A stretch of 64,000 nucleotides of DNA from Harmothoe impar (Eukaryota > Annelida > Polychaeta > Phyllodocida > Polynoidae). The notes below the pieces were generated by a model. The model was not told where the DNA came from and searched no databases. It saw nothing but the letters and a program-made list of their open reading frames with translations. This document shows positions 36,010 to 48,983 of the stretch, in pieces. How positions within the stretch are numbered: position 1 is the stretch's first letter; every line of letters begins with the position of its first letter. Location of the stretch: the NCBI GenBank assembly GCA_947462335.1, contig OX381707.1:15157418-15221417 (forward strand), written 5' to 3'. The translations under genes and the position numbers were made by a program.

Positions 36010-37020
36010 TGTCACTGTATCCTAATGCAGTGCTTAATTCATCAATGTCCTTATCCTAGCTGCTGGGGAGTATAATCGATCACTGATATATGTATGTGAT
36101 GTCGCTTAGGCCGAGCATCTTTGAATGTACATTGAGTGACCTGTATAGCATATGTATGAGGATATAAGATTTCCGATAGAAAACACTGGTTACATTATTT
36201 GAAGAGTCCTAAAAAACGCAATGATTTTATTAGAGAAGGTGCATATAACCCCTCCTGCTTTTCTAAATGAATTTCTATGATACCTGTTATCCAAAATGAA
36301 TTTCGACTCAAAATGTTAAAATATATATTCAGTATACCCTTTCATAAATTCCATAGTTACCCTCTTACTATGCTTACAATGATTATACTTGATATAGTTT
36401 GCAGTTAGATTATGTATTTCAACTCATCTCATTGCTTATATTATTCATATTTTGGCTGAGGTGGAACCATGAGTATTATCTCTGCTCAATTGTTGTTATT
36501 TCAATAGAATAGGAACAAAAACAGTCAAGCTTCGCCAACCATCATATTTTACTGAATTTAATCATGTTTGCGTTCAGAGCCAAAAAACCTTATATATCAA
36601 TTAATTGGGAAGTTTCACGTTACAACAAGGTCAAAACGTTTCAGACATGTGCACAATTACAAATCTTCTACGGAATACGTTTTTGCAATAAATGGGAGAC
36701 CATTTAATGAGACATTTCTCACTTTGAAAATGATGCACTTAATATTCTGAATACTGAATTTAACGCAATTTACATTCATAGTGAAAAATGATTTTGACCA
36801 ACCTCATAGGAATCTCTTCTCAGACTTACTCACAGATCAGGCGTATTTCTTGTCTCAGACATTGACATTCTAAAATGACATAAATAGTTGATTCTTTAGC
36901 ATTGGTCCATAATATAAAATTATGCTTCAGTTAGGTTTTGACAGGATGTAGGATTGGACAAACACTTCTTTAGTCCAGAATACTAAGTACAAGCTGTTAA
37001 ATCACATCATGAGAGGCAAC
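36010..37020. repeat. duplicated blocks b and downstream, copy 4
   Basis: A diverged block b ('gaggatataagattt' at about 36155) is followed by 'aatcatgtttgcgttcagagcc' and 'tttacattcatagtgaaaaatgatt'. The same series recurs at 47300-48250. Confidence 0.6.
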
Positions 37021-37080
37021 AGGCACGGATTAATAACTGTTACAATCCATATACATGATGTAATAGCTGGCTCCTGTCTA

Positions 37081-37320
37081 CACACAGAAAAGTAAAGGTG
37101 TCAACTGTGTCTCCCACGTGGCTCTGGCAAAAAAGGAGTGTAAAACAGCTATTGACTCTGCTATTGACACTGATAGTAGAGAGTCAACTCAAATTGAACC
37201 TGATAGTAGAGAGTCAACTCACGTTGACCCTTTATGTAAGCAGAGTCATTAGCTGTTTGACTCTCTAGCCACTTGGGAGCCACTTGGGAGACACGTTTGA
37301 CACCTTTACTTCTCTCTGTC
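37081..37320. mobile_element. 240-bp palindromic MITE, TA target, copy 2
   Basis: The ends CACACAGAAAAGTAAAGGTG and (reverse complement) GACAGAGAGAAGTAAAGGTG are flanked by TA on both sides (37079-37080, 37321-37322). The internal GATAGTAGAGAGTCAACTC units are tandem and inverted, as in 20322-20560. Confidence 0.85.
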
Positions 37321-37449
37321 TATGATTCATCTGCGCTGAGCAAGTTCCTACTTTGCTTATCTCTCATAGTTCTGATGACATTTGTTACTGATGATCAAGC
37401 GGTAGTTGTGCTGTCGATGTGGTTAATTTGTTCTGAGAAGGCCCCTGTA

Positions 37450-37690
37450 CACTGTCTCTGCACTGATATTCCTGTGCTCCCTATACGACCAATCTCTCAG
37501 TCACTAGTACCTAACCTAGTTAGTCATTACTGTACTGACCAACCCACCTTAGTCTTTTAATTTCCAGAGGGAGCCACTGAGTGGTCATCACAAGTGGCAC
37601 AAACTACTGATACAAATACAACACACCAATGATGAACCTGGGTTAGCCACTACTGACTGATCCCTCGGTCATTTTTGAATATAACTTTGC
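37450..37690. repeat. direct repeat pair, left copy
   Basis: 'ctccctatacgaccaatctctcagtcactagtac' to 'gatgaacctgggttagccactactgactga' matches 38551-38822, about 1.1 kb downstream. Confidence 0.85.
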
Positions 37691-38012
37691 CATTATGACT
37701 ACTCAGATGACAAACCTAGGATAGTCTGTACTGACTAACTGTTTCAACCTATGGATTTTCAGTGTAGTATCAGCACCAGCATCACGTATCATGTAAACAA
37801 ACCACTTTGAGGGGAATGCTTATCATCCAGCAATCTAATAGAGCAGCCAGACACCACACTATCTGATCTGGCCAAATACCCATATCACTATGGGGTGCAC
37901 AAATACTTGTGCAGTATATATATGCGATGATCAAAGATACACTGTGCTGCTAATGGACAGATCAGAAGAGAGGGATATGACAAGTTCACAACATAAAGGG
38001 ATGTACCTTATG

Positions 38013-38156
38013 TACGGTGGCCGACAAGGCTCACTCCAAAAAAAAAAGAAGTATGAAAAAATGAATTAAAATAATTTCACCATAAAAGTGGGAAAAAAAG
38101 ATTTCATCACTTTTTTTTTCGTTAAACATTGAAAATGGTTGCTGTCGGCCACTGTA
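38013..38156. mobile_element. 144-bp MITE, TIR TACGGTGGCCGACA
   Basis: TACGGTGGCCGACA at the left and TGTCGGCCACTGTA at the right, with an A-rich interior. It lies between the two direct-repeat copies. Confidence 0.75.
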
Positions 38157-38550
38157 CTTATGTGCCAAATATAAAATCTGATGATAACCTTATTCAAATG
38201 AGTTATTGACCAAGGAAAAAATCATCTCTCAATTTTCGAATAGTAGAGAATAAAAAGCACCTAAAAATCCAAATGTCTTACTTTTTTATATACTATATTC
38301 AGTATCATTTAGAATTTCGGAGGAAATTAATTCTGAGGAATGACAAATTTCATCATTTTACTCAGGTGAAAAACAGCATGTGACTAATAGATGTTTACAT
38401 TTTCATTCGTTGTTTAGATCTCCTGTTTCCAGGACATTGGACTAGGCATTGTTTCTCTGCAACAAAACAGAACTGATACCAAGAATCTGTATTAATTTTG
38501 TAGTTGCCCTTAGCTGAAGTTATACACCTGGCGTCCCTCATCTCACTGCA

Positions 38551-38822
38551 CTGACATTCCTAGGCTCCCTATACGACCAATCCCTCAGTCACTAGTACCT
38601 AACCTAGATAGTCATTTGTTGGCTCCCTATATGATCAACCTAGGTAAGTTATTATTGTCAAGTTGGTCAGTACAAACCCACCTTAGTCTGTTAATTTCCA
38701 GGGGGAGCCACTGAGTGGCCATCAAAATTATCTTACAGGTGGCACAAACTAGTGGTATACAAATGCAACACACCAATGATGAACCTAGGTTAGCCACTAC
38801 TGACTGACCCCTCAGAAAGACA
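38551..38822. repeat. direct repeat pair, right copy
   Basis: Sister of 37450-37690, with about 60 extra bases containing 'ggctccctatatgatcaacctaggt'. Confidence 0.85.
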
Positions 38823-39369
38823 GGGGACTGTATGATTCAGAGAACTCACAGAACTATACCAACGATGCCAAGTGTTTCAGTCCAAAAGGTATGTGATCGT
38901 TTTGGACTATTTTTCTGTCTGACTGTTTGTCCCTATTCAATACAGGGCTACTGACATTTGATCAACTATATGAGTGCTTCAATGCCATTGATATGAACAT
39001 TTTCTATGTTTTGTAACTGTGGCATTTATATCTGATGACAATGCCCTGTAGAACTGTATTTCACACTCAATCCATTATAGCAATAACCTCAATGCGGGTA
39101 CTCTCGGCGTATGGAGCTATGTTTTTTTCTCTGATTGAGTCAACCTGTTCAGTGGACAATAGTACTCCTACTGTTATCTGTATTTTCAGGACAATTATCG
39201 AAACTGAGGATCCCTATGTATATGTTGCATGTAGAAGAAGAATTAACGGTTGTTTTGATATTACTAATAACTCCAATCACATTATTTGAGAGGCTAACTA
39301 CAATGGCAAATTAATTCTGCACCCAGAGCATTGTTAGAATAATGTTATTGTTATTGTGTACCCTTACCC

Positions 39370-39700
39370 TTTAAAGGTTTATATGATAGAGGACCCGTGA
39401 GATGACTAATCTAGCCTACAAAGTCTACTTTCACATTTCATTTGGAAGATATGTGAGATTATGATGAATCAAATTTAAATATCGATTTGGATGAGATATT
39501 TATTGGAGGATCAACTGAAATGCTGCACCTGGTTTGCTAGCTAAGGAAACCATGGCACAACTGCCCTGTATCATGAATCTGCAACTCTCCGTACAGACAT
39601 GATAACCAAATGACTGTCATCCCCATGGTATTTCTTCAACCGAATGGCAATTCAGTATCAAAGTCACATGATGATTATGAAGAACATCTCTTCATTTTAG
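39370..39700. repeat. duplicated block g, copy 2
   Basis: 'gaagatatgtgagattatgatgaat' and 'ccatggtatttcttcaacc' match 20690-20860 in order. Confidence 0.5.
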
Positions 39701-41880
39701 GTATTGGCTATATCATAAAGACGGATGGGGATAGTCAGAATTATAACAATGACAGGGAGATAATTACCCCCTCCATTGAGGAATGAACCCTATCTATATT
39801 TTCACGATAACATGTTTATGGAATTCAGGCCTGTGTGTCGGCCATTGAAAGCATATCCACATTCTCTGAGAATGGTTCATGGCGATGGCAAAGCTAAAGC
39901 TTTTAAGATACTAGTGGGCGGCTCGTATTGTTGCTGAATGTAACTTTTGGGTACAAAACGTCATTCCTTACATGTACTCTTCAGGCATTGCACTCACCCA
40001 TTATCGCTATCTTTCATGCAGCATCTAACGCGGACATTTCAACACTTAAGGGACATAAAGGCTAATGGACAAAGCTGTAAGAGGTAATATTGGGATAGAG
40101 GTTTTTCTTCATGTGACATAATAATACAGTTGATTCTATAATGGCTCTACTTAGGCAACATGGTCTAAAGGGTTAGGGTTTCTGTTCTCAGCATATGAAA
40201 CGGTCTTATGATGCTCAAAGTCACCCGGTAATTCTTTATTGTAAGACCCTTACGCCCCCCCCCCCTCTTCCCTCATCCTTCCCCCAACCCTCCATAAAAT
40301 TCTTCTCGCCGAGAAAGGTCTAGATTTTAGTATTCAAAGTCCTAACAGTCAGCGTTTTTCACAATGCATCCGTAGAAAGTGAAATATCTTGTTTAGACAT
40401 ATCAGACGCTCTTCATATCAAGACACCCAACCTTTGGTCAACATTCGTACAATTTTCAGTAGTTTGAATACAAATACTGATTACTTTATAAGTACATGAA
40501 TTATTATATGTATGTTGGATTCTTAAAATCCTTCACTAGATTAACAGAGACCGGTATGCTATCAAAAAAACATTCACTTTCAGATTAGTCTTCTGGACTG
40601 TGTAATATGCACGTCATTTACTCTATATCTTGGTGTATTACAATCTACATTACTGCTTGGTTGATAATAAAACATCTGCTGATTTGCATATTCGCCTTGG
40701 TTATTCATACAATACATACCTATTTATGACATCTCAAAAGAAAAATAACAATGATTACATAAACCTTGCCGTGTATGAGCCTAATGTGTCCTATGTGTGT
40801 GGCTCTTATAAAAATACCCTACCCGCGTACTTGGATGGACTGATAAATCAGTAAGCTAAATTTCGCGGATGTTTAACCAAGATGCCAGTCTTTGATCAAG
40901 ACTTTATATTGAACTAAATCCACTGATCAATTTGCTTGGTGGTGTACAAGCATGGAGTCTCAACAAGGGATCACCTTCTTATTAAGCCTAACGCATGTCA
41001 TACGTGTAGGCTACTACTTGTTAAAATAAATGTTTAAATTGAACACTTTATTGTGTTAGTGTGATAGTATTTAATTACATTATCACGGAAACCTCTACCA
41101 AGCTGATTATACAAGTAATATGGCCTGCCTACCAGCATTAAAAAGCAATGAAATATAAATGTAACGGTCGCTGACTTTGATATAAGTCTTTCAGTAGGCT
41201 AATATGTGACACGTCTTTAGTTTAAGCAATGAGACATTCATACTTTCTATATAAACTGCATGTCGCTATGTGATCAATAAAGATAAATTGAACATCAAAG
41301 TATTCCTGCTTTTTTTGCTATGATGCATGAATACTTTAGAGGGGTTTCCTACTTTTTGTGCATGAATATATTTTTATCAAAATCAGCACTGTAAAAGTAC
41401 TAATACGCAATAAGGTATCAGGTATTTATTTTTTTATAGAATAAAGCAGTACCATTGCCTTAACCAAGGACACCCATATTTAACACCCCCCGTTAAATAA
41501 CCCATGGCCGTATATCTAACAGCCTGTGACTTCATCAAAAACGGCCGTTTGTTTACATTTGAACGGCGGAGAAATAAGCCATTTTAGGCTCCTTCAAGTA
41601 CAATTTTGGTATTACGAATCGAAAAACATAAAAATAAACACAAAGGCACACTCGGTTTAGTCGTGAAGTAACCAAATCAACAGACTAAAACTCGTGCACC
41701 TTTGTCTATTTACTTCATTGCAGTCATAGCCATTTTATAAAGTGCATATTTACCATTAAACTGTCCATGTGCCCCAGCAGACACAAAATAGATAACTGTC
41801 AATAGTTCCCCGATCAACCATTGCACTTTTTATTTTAACCAGTCCTTTTACAACTACCTTGTGTGGGCACACCCATTATC
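39701..41880. other. intergenic, no gene seen
   Basis: It includes a C homopolymer near 40256 and a TTG-initiated 74-codon frame at 40630-40854 with no domain and no upstream ATG. Nothing was assigned. Confidence 0.4.
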
Positions 41881-42130
41881 CATCCTGTGTCTGCTCATCT
41901 GGCACCCGCTCTCCCAGCACATGTTGGGTGCTACCATGACGTGCTACCATGCACGGCTACACCAGATTACGCAGGGAGGGTTTGTGACTGTATCAGACCA
42001 ACTTCTAATTCATCAAGGCATATCACCTGACAGGAGGTTTAGTATGCTCATTCACTGGTGGTAATATTGGGTGTACAACCACACATAGTGGCCAGTGTTA
42101 TACAAGTGTATTTCCCACAGAAAATTGTTG
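41881..42130. repeat. duplicated blocks h/b, diverged copy 5
   Basis: 'cagcacatgttgggtgctacca', 'gtgactgtatcagacc' and 'ggaggtttagtatgctcat' follow block order, but the TATA-like element is not preserved. Confidence 0.4.
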
Positions 42131-42215
42131 TTGTATTTCTTATTAAACTGTACCTGGGGGTGAATGCAAGAAAATATCCAATGATTTCAAGGCTAGGATA
42201 AGCCTCTTATGTATT

Positions 42216-42545
42216 AGGCTGTGTCTCATGAGTTTGTAACAATTGAAACGTCTTTGACCGGGTGTCGTCTTTGACCTCTGTCGTCTTTGACCGGTGTAAT
42301 CTTTGACCAGCAAGTTTTAAAATGGCTGAAATGGGAGCTATGCACACAGAAATGCCATGAAGTTTGAAGTATATAGTGTTAAAATATCCATTAACCTTCC
42401 CCCCCCCCATTTCTGTGTACATAGCTCCCATTTCAGCCACTTTAAAACTTGCTGGTCAAAGACTATACCGGTCAAAGACGACACAGGTCAAAGACGACAC
42501 CCGGTCAAAGACGTTTCAATTGTTACAAACTCATAAGACTAGGCC
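42216..42545. mobile_element. long-TIR MITE with tandem CTTTGACC units, copy 3
   Basis: The arms read 'ggctgtgtctcatgagtttg' and the complement 'caaactcataagactaggcc'. Tandem units are CTTTGACCGGGTGTCGT-like, four per arm. The centre contains 'atttctgtgtacatagctccc' and its complement, giving an almost complete palindrome. Confidence 0.85.
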
Positions 42546-42769
42546 ATTAGCTTCTTATGACGTGTGAACAATTTGATTCTGGTGTGCTTGCAGTGATTTC
42601 CCTCCAAGCTATAACATGTTTTGAGCAGTTGCGGGCTGAGACGATAATCAAAATGAAGAGACAAATCGATACCAGGATTTCTGCTAATTTGAGTAAATGG
42701 AGTATAACAGTGAGTCACTCATTTAGTTCGTCCAGTTCTTGTCAAAACTAGTAATGTCTGAAAAAATGA

Positions 42770-43150
42770 AAATGAATGACACCATTTATGCATTAATTAA
42801 AGAGTTACCAGAAATGTTTTCCCAGTTCACGTTTGAATCAGACTGGCTTAACCTATATACTTTTCATTCAGAGTAACATGAAACACATCTGTTGTGCATA
42901 AGCTTACACAACACCCAGGATCACTGGGACAGGCTTTAAATTATTGTTTTATACGGGATTCAAATGACAGTTATTTTTATGAGAAGTAATGGAGCAAGGG
43001 ATAATTACTGTTATCTTGGGAAAAAATAAAGCCAAAGCCTCAACGGAAGCTGCTCAACTCCTTAGTCTATCCTGTTTCTGATTCCTGTTTTATGCAGCTG
43101 ATAGTGTTATTAATTACTTTTATTTTACACTCCATGTGATTCATTTCCTT
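42770..43150. repeat. duplicated block c, copy 5 (extended)
   Basis: Sister of 28970-29400: 'cccaggatcactgggacag', 'gaagctgctcaactcctta' and 'gcagctgatagtgttattaattac'. Confidence 0.75.
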
Positions 43151-43941
43151 TCGCGTGTGAGGCGTCCCAGATTGGAGTTGGCAGAAGATGAAATATTATG
43201 CTGCCATAAGCTAGAGAGAGGTTCATTTAACAGAATTGAGACTTAGAGAAACTTCTGACTTCAGTTTCAACTATAGTAGTCAAATGTGGTGCCGTAAATC
43301 AATTGTGTCCCTGATTTCTTCTATGGTGATGACTTAACCGAATCCTTTAGTGTGCTTGAGGACTCACGTCAATGTGCATTTTCTTAAACGTTTGGATGGA
43401 TATTTCAAGGCCATATGTTTCTTTAAATGAGTGAGTGAGCTCCTCTTTCCTGGCTGCAATGTGCACTCAGCCTCGGCCAGCATCTAGCCTAACAGTTGGA
43501 TAGCCTGGGAGCAGACAGCAATCCTACCCAAATACGCATCTTTTATTTACTTTCTCTCAAATATAGGTGTTAAATACACAGTAGCACCCCGCTAATTTAA
43601 TTACCCCTTTGATCTAGATGAGAATTTGTCTGTTCTTGGAAGTTTATTGACCAATACACACCCACTTGCGCCACCAATCTGTTGCAAATAGGTATCATTT
43701 GGGATGAAGGTCTGCTGCCATATCATACTCAGCAGAGAGCACTGGAGTTGTGTTTGTATGGGAGTCTGAGACTGACATGCACTCACACAGTATAAAGAGC
43801 TGTTGTTTCAGAGAAAGGAGACCTTGAAAAGTTAGGTTGTATTCCAGGCAAATTGACTTGCCTGCATGTTACAATGATTAATATCAAGAGCATTTAGATG
43901 ACGTTGTTTAACTATACTTGTAGAATACTATAATATATGTG
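43151..43941. other. intergenic, no gene seen
   Basis: No recognisable gene or element. Confidence 0.4.
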
Positions 43942-45880
43942 ACCCGTTTTAACGAGATGGGTCGGAAGTCACACCTTAAAGAGCCTAGATATGGGCTCTT
44001 TAAGTAGTATAGGGTGGAAAAAATAGATTTTTGAAAAATGATTTTTTCTTTTGCATTTTTCTAACATTAATAGATATTTTTATGGAAAAAATAAGGTACA
44101 AACCAAATTTCAATCCCCATTAGTCCCGAAATGATGGCCATAGGATTTATAATTGTATTTATTATAGGGTTGATTCAGGTCAAGTGGGACACCTAAGCCA
44201 TACTCTGACTTTGTGTGCCATTCACACATTTAGTACCTATAGTAGAAAATGTCAAACACATCAAATAGTTTTATTATTTATTCCTTTAAACCAAAATATA
44301 AAGAATATATGAAATACCTTAGCCAATGTGCCCTAAATAGCCCATTTCTTAGAGATGCCATTTCAAAATTGAAGCGTCCCACTTTACTTGTATTATTGGT
44401 AAAGTGGGACACTCGCTTCATGTAAAGTGGGACAATTGATAAGAATCGACCCCCATGCTTTATAATCCATATGACAAAAATGGTAAATGTCAATTTTTGA
44501 AGGTGAGATATATACTTTGATGGACTACATCAAAAACATTCGGGAAATTTATGTAGGTTCCTTTACAGGATGAATCAAGTACACAGAGTATAAATGTAAA
44601 ACTGCCAAAATACTGTGCATCTGGGCTTAACTTTGGGCAAGGCCAGACTACATTATCCTACATGACAACATCTTTGTACCCTAACTGAATCTCTATCCTC
44701 AAATTATTTTACATAGTGCTACGTAATGTTATGCACAATTATATAGCTCATACTCTTAATTGTAAGCATCTAAAATGAAATGTTTTGTTAATGAGGTAGT
44801 AATGCAGGAGCATTCCAGGGGCATATTAATCACTATAAATAACTGTAAATGGCAATAATTACTATAAATCGTAAGAAAGTAGTATCGGTTAATGATTTCT
44901 ATGGTTTTAGCCTCAATGTATATCAAATACCAATTCTAAATGAATTTATTAAAGATTTTACCATTTAACATCATAATGTATGATTAAAAATCATTAAAGG
45001 AAAGAAATCTCACAATAATTATCTAAATTATGATGAAAGTCAATGGTTTGCTGATGGAAGTCAATGGTTCGCTCATCTAAATAATGATCATCAGTTAAGT
45101 CACTTGATAAACCACAATCTGGAGGACTAACAAAGCCCAATTCTGGCTGTTATACTTAATAATTTGGTATTATTTACACAACTAAGGATTGTAATGATAT
45201 TTGCTATGATATTTCTTCTCCTTATAAATAAAAATATAGGCATATCGGGTAATGCTACTGTGAGAAAGGGGATTAATATAGTGTCCCACTTAACCTGAAT
45301 CTGCCTGTCCCACTTTACCTAACACCTTCAGCTAAAGTGGGACACTTGCATTTAAGCTCTCAGTGTACTTCATTTCCATATCTGACTAATAAAAAAATAT
45401 CAAGATGTAAAGAAGCAATATATGAAATTAATATTTACATACATTTTGAAATATCATGTTATTATTCTTAGTACCACTACTAACAAATAATTTTACTATT
45501 TCTTATGTACTTCCGAATTTATAGCGGAAAAAGCTCTCCACCCATATCATGTCGAAATTTAAAAGGTATAATTACCTATTAACTTTGCTGAGATAGGTAC
45601 AATTAAGAGGGGTCAAACATATATTTCTAAGAAAAAAATACGATTTTACACCCAGGGAAGAAATCAACCCCTAAAAAAGGCCTTAATGTTAAATGTCCCA
45701 CTTTACCTGATGTCCCACTTTACCTGAATCAACCCTATTATATAGTTAATATCTAAAACATCGCAAAAATGGCCCATATACTACATGTCACATACCAAAT
45801 GAAAGCTCTTGATGATCTGTACACGAACATGACAAGATCTATCTAATATGCGAATTCCGACCCACTTCGTTAAAACATTG
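43942..45880. mobile_element. TIR element split by an inner element
   Basis: ACCCGTTTTAACGAGATGGG at the left and its imperfect complement ending at 45880 give about 26 bp of TIR. Removing 44162-45740 leaves about 360 bp. A 12-bp hairpin (CTTAAAGAGCC/GGGCTCTTTAAG) lies just inside the left end. Confidence 0.65.
44162..45740. mobile_element. 1.58-kb element with GTGGGACA motifs, nested
   Basis: The ends TATAGGGTTGATTCAGGT and the complement ACCTGAATCAACCCTATTA form the TIR, probably at a TA target. TAAAGTGGGACA or its complement recurs at least eight times (near 44186, 44378, 44402, 44424, 45282, 45308, 45336, 45693, 45711). No transposase frame is visible. Confidence 0.75.
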
Positions 45881-45889
45881 AGTGTTTGC

Positions 45890-46400
45890 AATCTTGAAAA
45901 TGCCTAAAGATTGATGAAATATTCTCGGTGCTCTCACCACTAATCTAACAATTGTATGGCAGTAAACCATAAGTGAACTAGAGTTGTTGTTTTTCTACTA
46001 GTAAACAATTTTTTATTAGATGCTACTATGAAATAGTGCCCTGCTTCAAGAATGTCTATGAATGTAGGCCAAGAAGGCTCCCTCATTACCGACGCTACAT
46101 ATGAGACGCCTTACCCTATTAGCACTACATTCCTCAATCAGAGGCTTTCCTATCCATGGCTGCAGGCACCGCCACACATTACAGAATGATTGAGGTTCTA
46201 ACAGGGACAGAATTCTGCTCAGAATATTACTTCTGTGCACAGTGAATGCTTTGTAAAGCTGGTGGATTGGTGTGTCCTTGCCCTGCATCCACCTGGGTGT
46301 TCATAAGAACCAGTATGGTCTAATTCAAATGAAGACTACATGGAAGTTTCAAAAGTTTTAAAGTTGTGGCCTAAATGAAACCCTACAACAGTTAAGATTG
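45890..46400. repeat. duplicated block a, copy 4
   Basis: 'aggccaagaaggctccctcattac', 'ccctattagcactac', 'gcagg(c)accgccac' and 'gacagaattctgctcagaatat' occur in the same order as 32600-33265. Confidence 0.75.
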
Positions 46401-46899
46401 GGACTGATTCCTTTACTGCTTACAATGGAAGTAGAAGATTCTGCCAATGACAAACTAGATTGCAATGGGAATGCTCACAAATGATTTAACCAAATTACCC
46501 CCCCCCCCCCCTTTCTTTGTCACTATTTTGGCAAATTGGTAAATACTACGACCTGCGAGATACCGTGTCACTAAACCAACGATCCACCCCGGCCATAACC
46601 ATTTGTTTGTTAACTTTGTTACCATTAAAAACTAATGTCATGGCCTATGGGATAAGGGTCTCTGCATTGCAGTAGCAGTCTAAACCAGTCACACAGCATG
46701 AGGATCCAGCATGGCCAGACTCTCAAGCAATCCTGGGTGAGTAGAGGCTATAGTTGAAGGTCCAGCATATCCTGACCCTCACTAGAATGGCCCTCGACCC
46801 ATCTATTATAGTCCAGCAGTGCCTGACCCTTATAAAAGGATGCTATTGGCGACATTGGGTAACGCTGATATTTGCCTGGGTGCAACAGGAATCCACTTC
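46401..46899. other. intergenic with poly-C run
   Basis: C homopolymer at about 46498-46511, then 'ccagcatatcctgaccctcac...ccagcagtgcctgaccctta', a degenerate short tandem repeat with a period of about 68 bp. No gene was recognised. Confidence 0.4.
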
Positions 46900-47260
46900 A
46901 TCAGGCTCATGGTCATTGTCTTCAGTGAAGATCTGCCATCAAATCTGATATACCCCAGTAGCTGCAGCAGGGGTGATGGTAAATGCCTGTTAATCCTTTA
47001 GAGATGGCCCTTTGTTATCAGGACCCATGACTACCATCTTGCTGTCATGCCAATCCTTGTCAATACAATCGTCGATACAGGTTGTTACTTGCCGGGGCTT
47101 TATTGGTACATCATCGGCAAATGTTACTTTGATGCTGCATGCTATCCTTAAAGGGTTGAAGCCTTTCCCTGCCTCTACCACAAACACCCCTTGTGACTAC
47201 TGTCTTGTTTGGATGCACCTATTCCCCCCCTGAGCCTGCTTATTCGGTCTCCCAGCACAT
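46900..47260. repeat. duplicated block h, copy 3, with a coding-like minus frame
   Basis: Parallels 35720-35910. The minus strand is open over 46990-47187 and contains a VVEAGKGFNPL stretch. The corresponding minus frame in 35720-35910 reads VVETGNGLSTI before a stop. It could be a decayed exon or coincidence. Confidence 0.4.
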
Positions 47261-47299
47261 TTCTGGTGCAGGTCAATACTACCAAGCACGCATACAGCA

Positions 47300-48250
47300 G
47301 ATTTAATAGGGATGCAAAGTATTCAATCAGCGTTGAATTTGTCGGGGTAATTTTCTTGATGGCTGCTTGGTATATTTAATAACTAACACATGACTGGCAA
47401 GAGGCTTAGGTAGTAGGTACTTTATAGATTGGTACAGAGATGTATAAAAGTGTTTTGCAACCCTGATGTTTTTGATGAACAAATGATGTTCAAACTGCAG
47501 AGCCCCCTTCTTTATTCTCTACATCAGTCCTAGTGACAGTCACATTCTGAGATGTAAAAGATATCTACATTTTACTCTTATTCGAATTTCACTATGTTTT
47601 TTAATCATGTAATTTACCATTGACAATTTCAAACTGCACTTCAAGAGGATCCGTAGACAGTGTCTACTACTTCTAGAATTAGTATGGTTTATAGAACACT
47701 ATGTGAAGTTATCGTTTTTGAATGGTTCAATGTATGCTTCATTTGAGATGATAGCCAAATTAATTAAGCAAATCCAATATCATTATTTTACCCTGACTGT
47801 AATAATTGAAGTGCAACAGAAATAGAATCAATCAGCTTTACAAACCATGAATGAGATCATGTTTGCATTGAGAGCAAAAGCAATTGCATTCTCTATAATT
47901 GAAATGTAAAGTTCCTAGTTATGAAAGGATAACAAGCTAAAAATGGTTTTGAGATATTTAGAAAGAGTCACTGTTCCTAAAAGAGTGAAATTTAATCAGC
48001 CAGGAAATTTCTTAGTCATGCTTGAATATAACAGAAACCTAGCCAATGAAACAATCACTGAATGAGAAATCCTGCACTTTAATGTTTTGGGAAAGTAAAT
48101 CCATGAGTTTAATATCACAATGGAATGGTCTAATATGATTTACATTCATAGAAAAAAATGATTCTCGTTAAGAATCTACTTACACACTTACTTATAGATC
48201 AGGGTCATAATCGGAATTTGCCTGTTGCAGTAATTACCACCTTAATTATA
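47300..48250. repeat. duplicated blocks b and downstream, copy 6
   Basis: Sister of 36010-37020. It has 'gatgtataaaagtg' at the TATA-like position (about 47440). Confidence 0.55.
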
Positions 48251-48732
48251 AAAAGGCAATAGTGTCCTTGGCAGATCAGGCAGCGTTCCACAACTACAGA
48301 TCATCCATATAAGCATACATCGAGAACTAAAGTGTAGATCAGTGAATTCAACAGTACAATTGGCTTTATAATACCACTAGCTTCAAATGAATACACCAAA
48401 ATATAAACCAACGATTATGATTATTTGAACGTTTTTGTATAATTAATCATGTTCAGCCCTGCTTTGATAAGGATCAGATTCCCTTAACACTTTGAGTACC
48501 AGAGCCCAGTCAGCTGGTCCTAACAGCAGTGAGGATGGTTTTATGATGTTAGCACACAATACTGTATGGTGTGATATTTTAATGATGATTATTGGGAGAG
48601 ATATTGGGGCAAGCCAAAATTAGGTGTACAATCCATAATTAAACCCCCAGCATTATTAATGTCAATTAATGTAACTCCTCAGGGTGTCCTGTGTTTTCGG
48701 AATTTCTCATGTCACTGGTTGTGTTCAGTGTT
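48251..48732. other. intergenic, no gene seen
   Basis: No recognisable gene or element. Confidence 0.4.
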
Positions 48733-48983
48733 AGGGCAGAAAAAAAAGTTTGTTTCAGGTCACATGGACAGAAAATGTAGGGTCGGTAGGTCGGATTTCT
48801 TTTTTTTAAACTTTTTTTTTAAAATATGAAAATACCAGCCGGCCGGTCCGAAGACCCGAAAATTGCCCAAAAATGGTAAAAATACGGAAATTTCTTCAAA
48901 ATTGCATAAAAAACGTAGGGTCGGCCCTGTGTTGATAGGGTCGGTTGGGTTACCTGAAACAAACCTTCTTTATTTTGGCCTTA
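48733..48983. mobile_element. MITE family GGTTTGTTTCAGGT, copy 4
   Basis: Shares the TIR and inner motifs with 21940-22194, including 'ggccggtccgaagaccc' as in copy 3. Confidence 0.85.

Noticed and set aside
40630..40854. 74-codon frame
   Set aside because: Starts at TTG, has no upstream ATG, no domain and no conservation.
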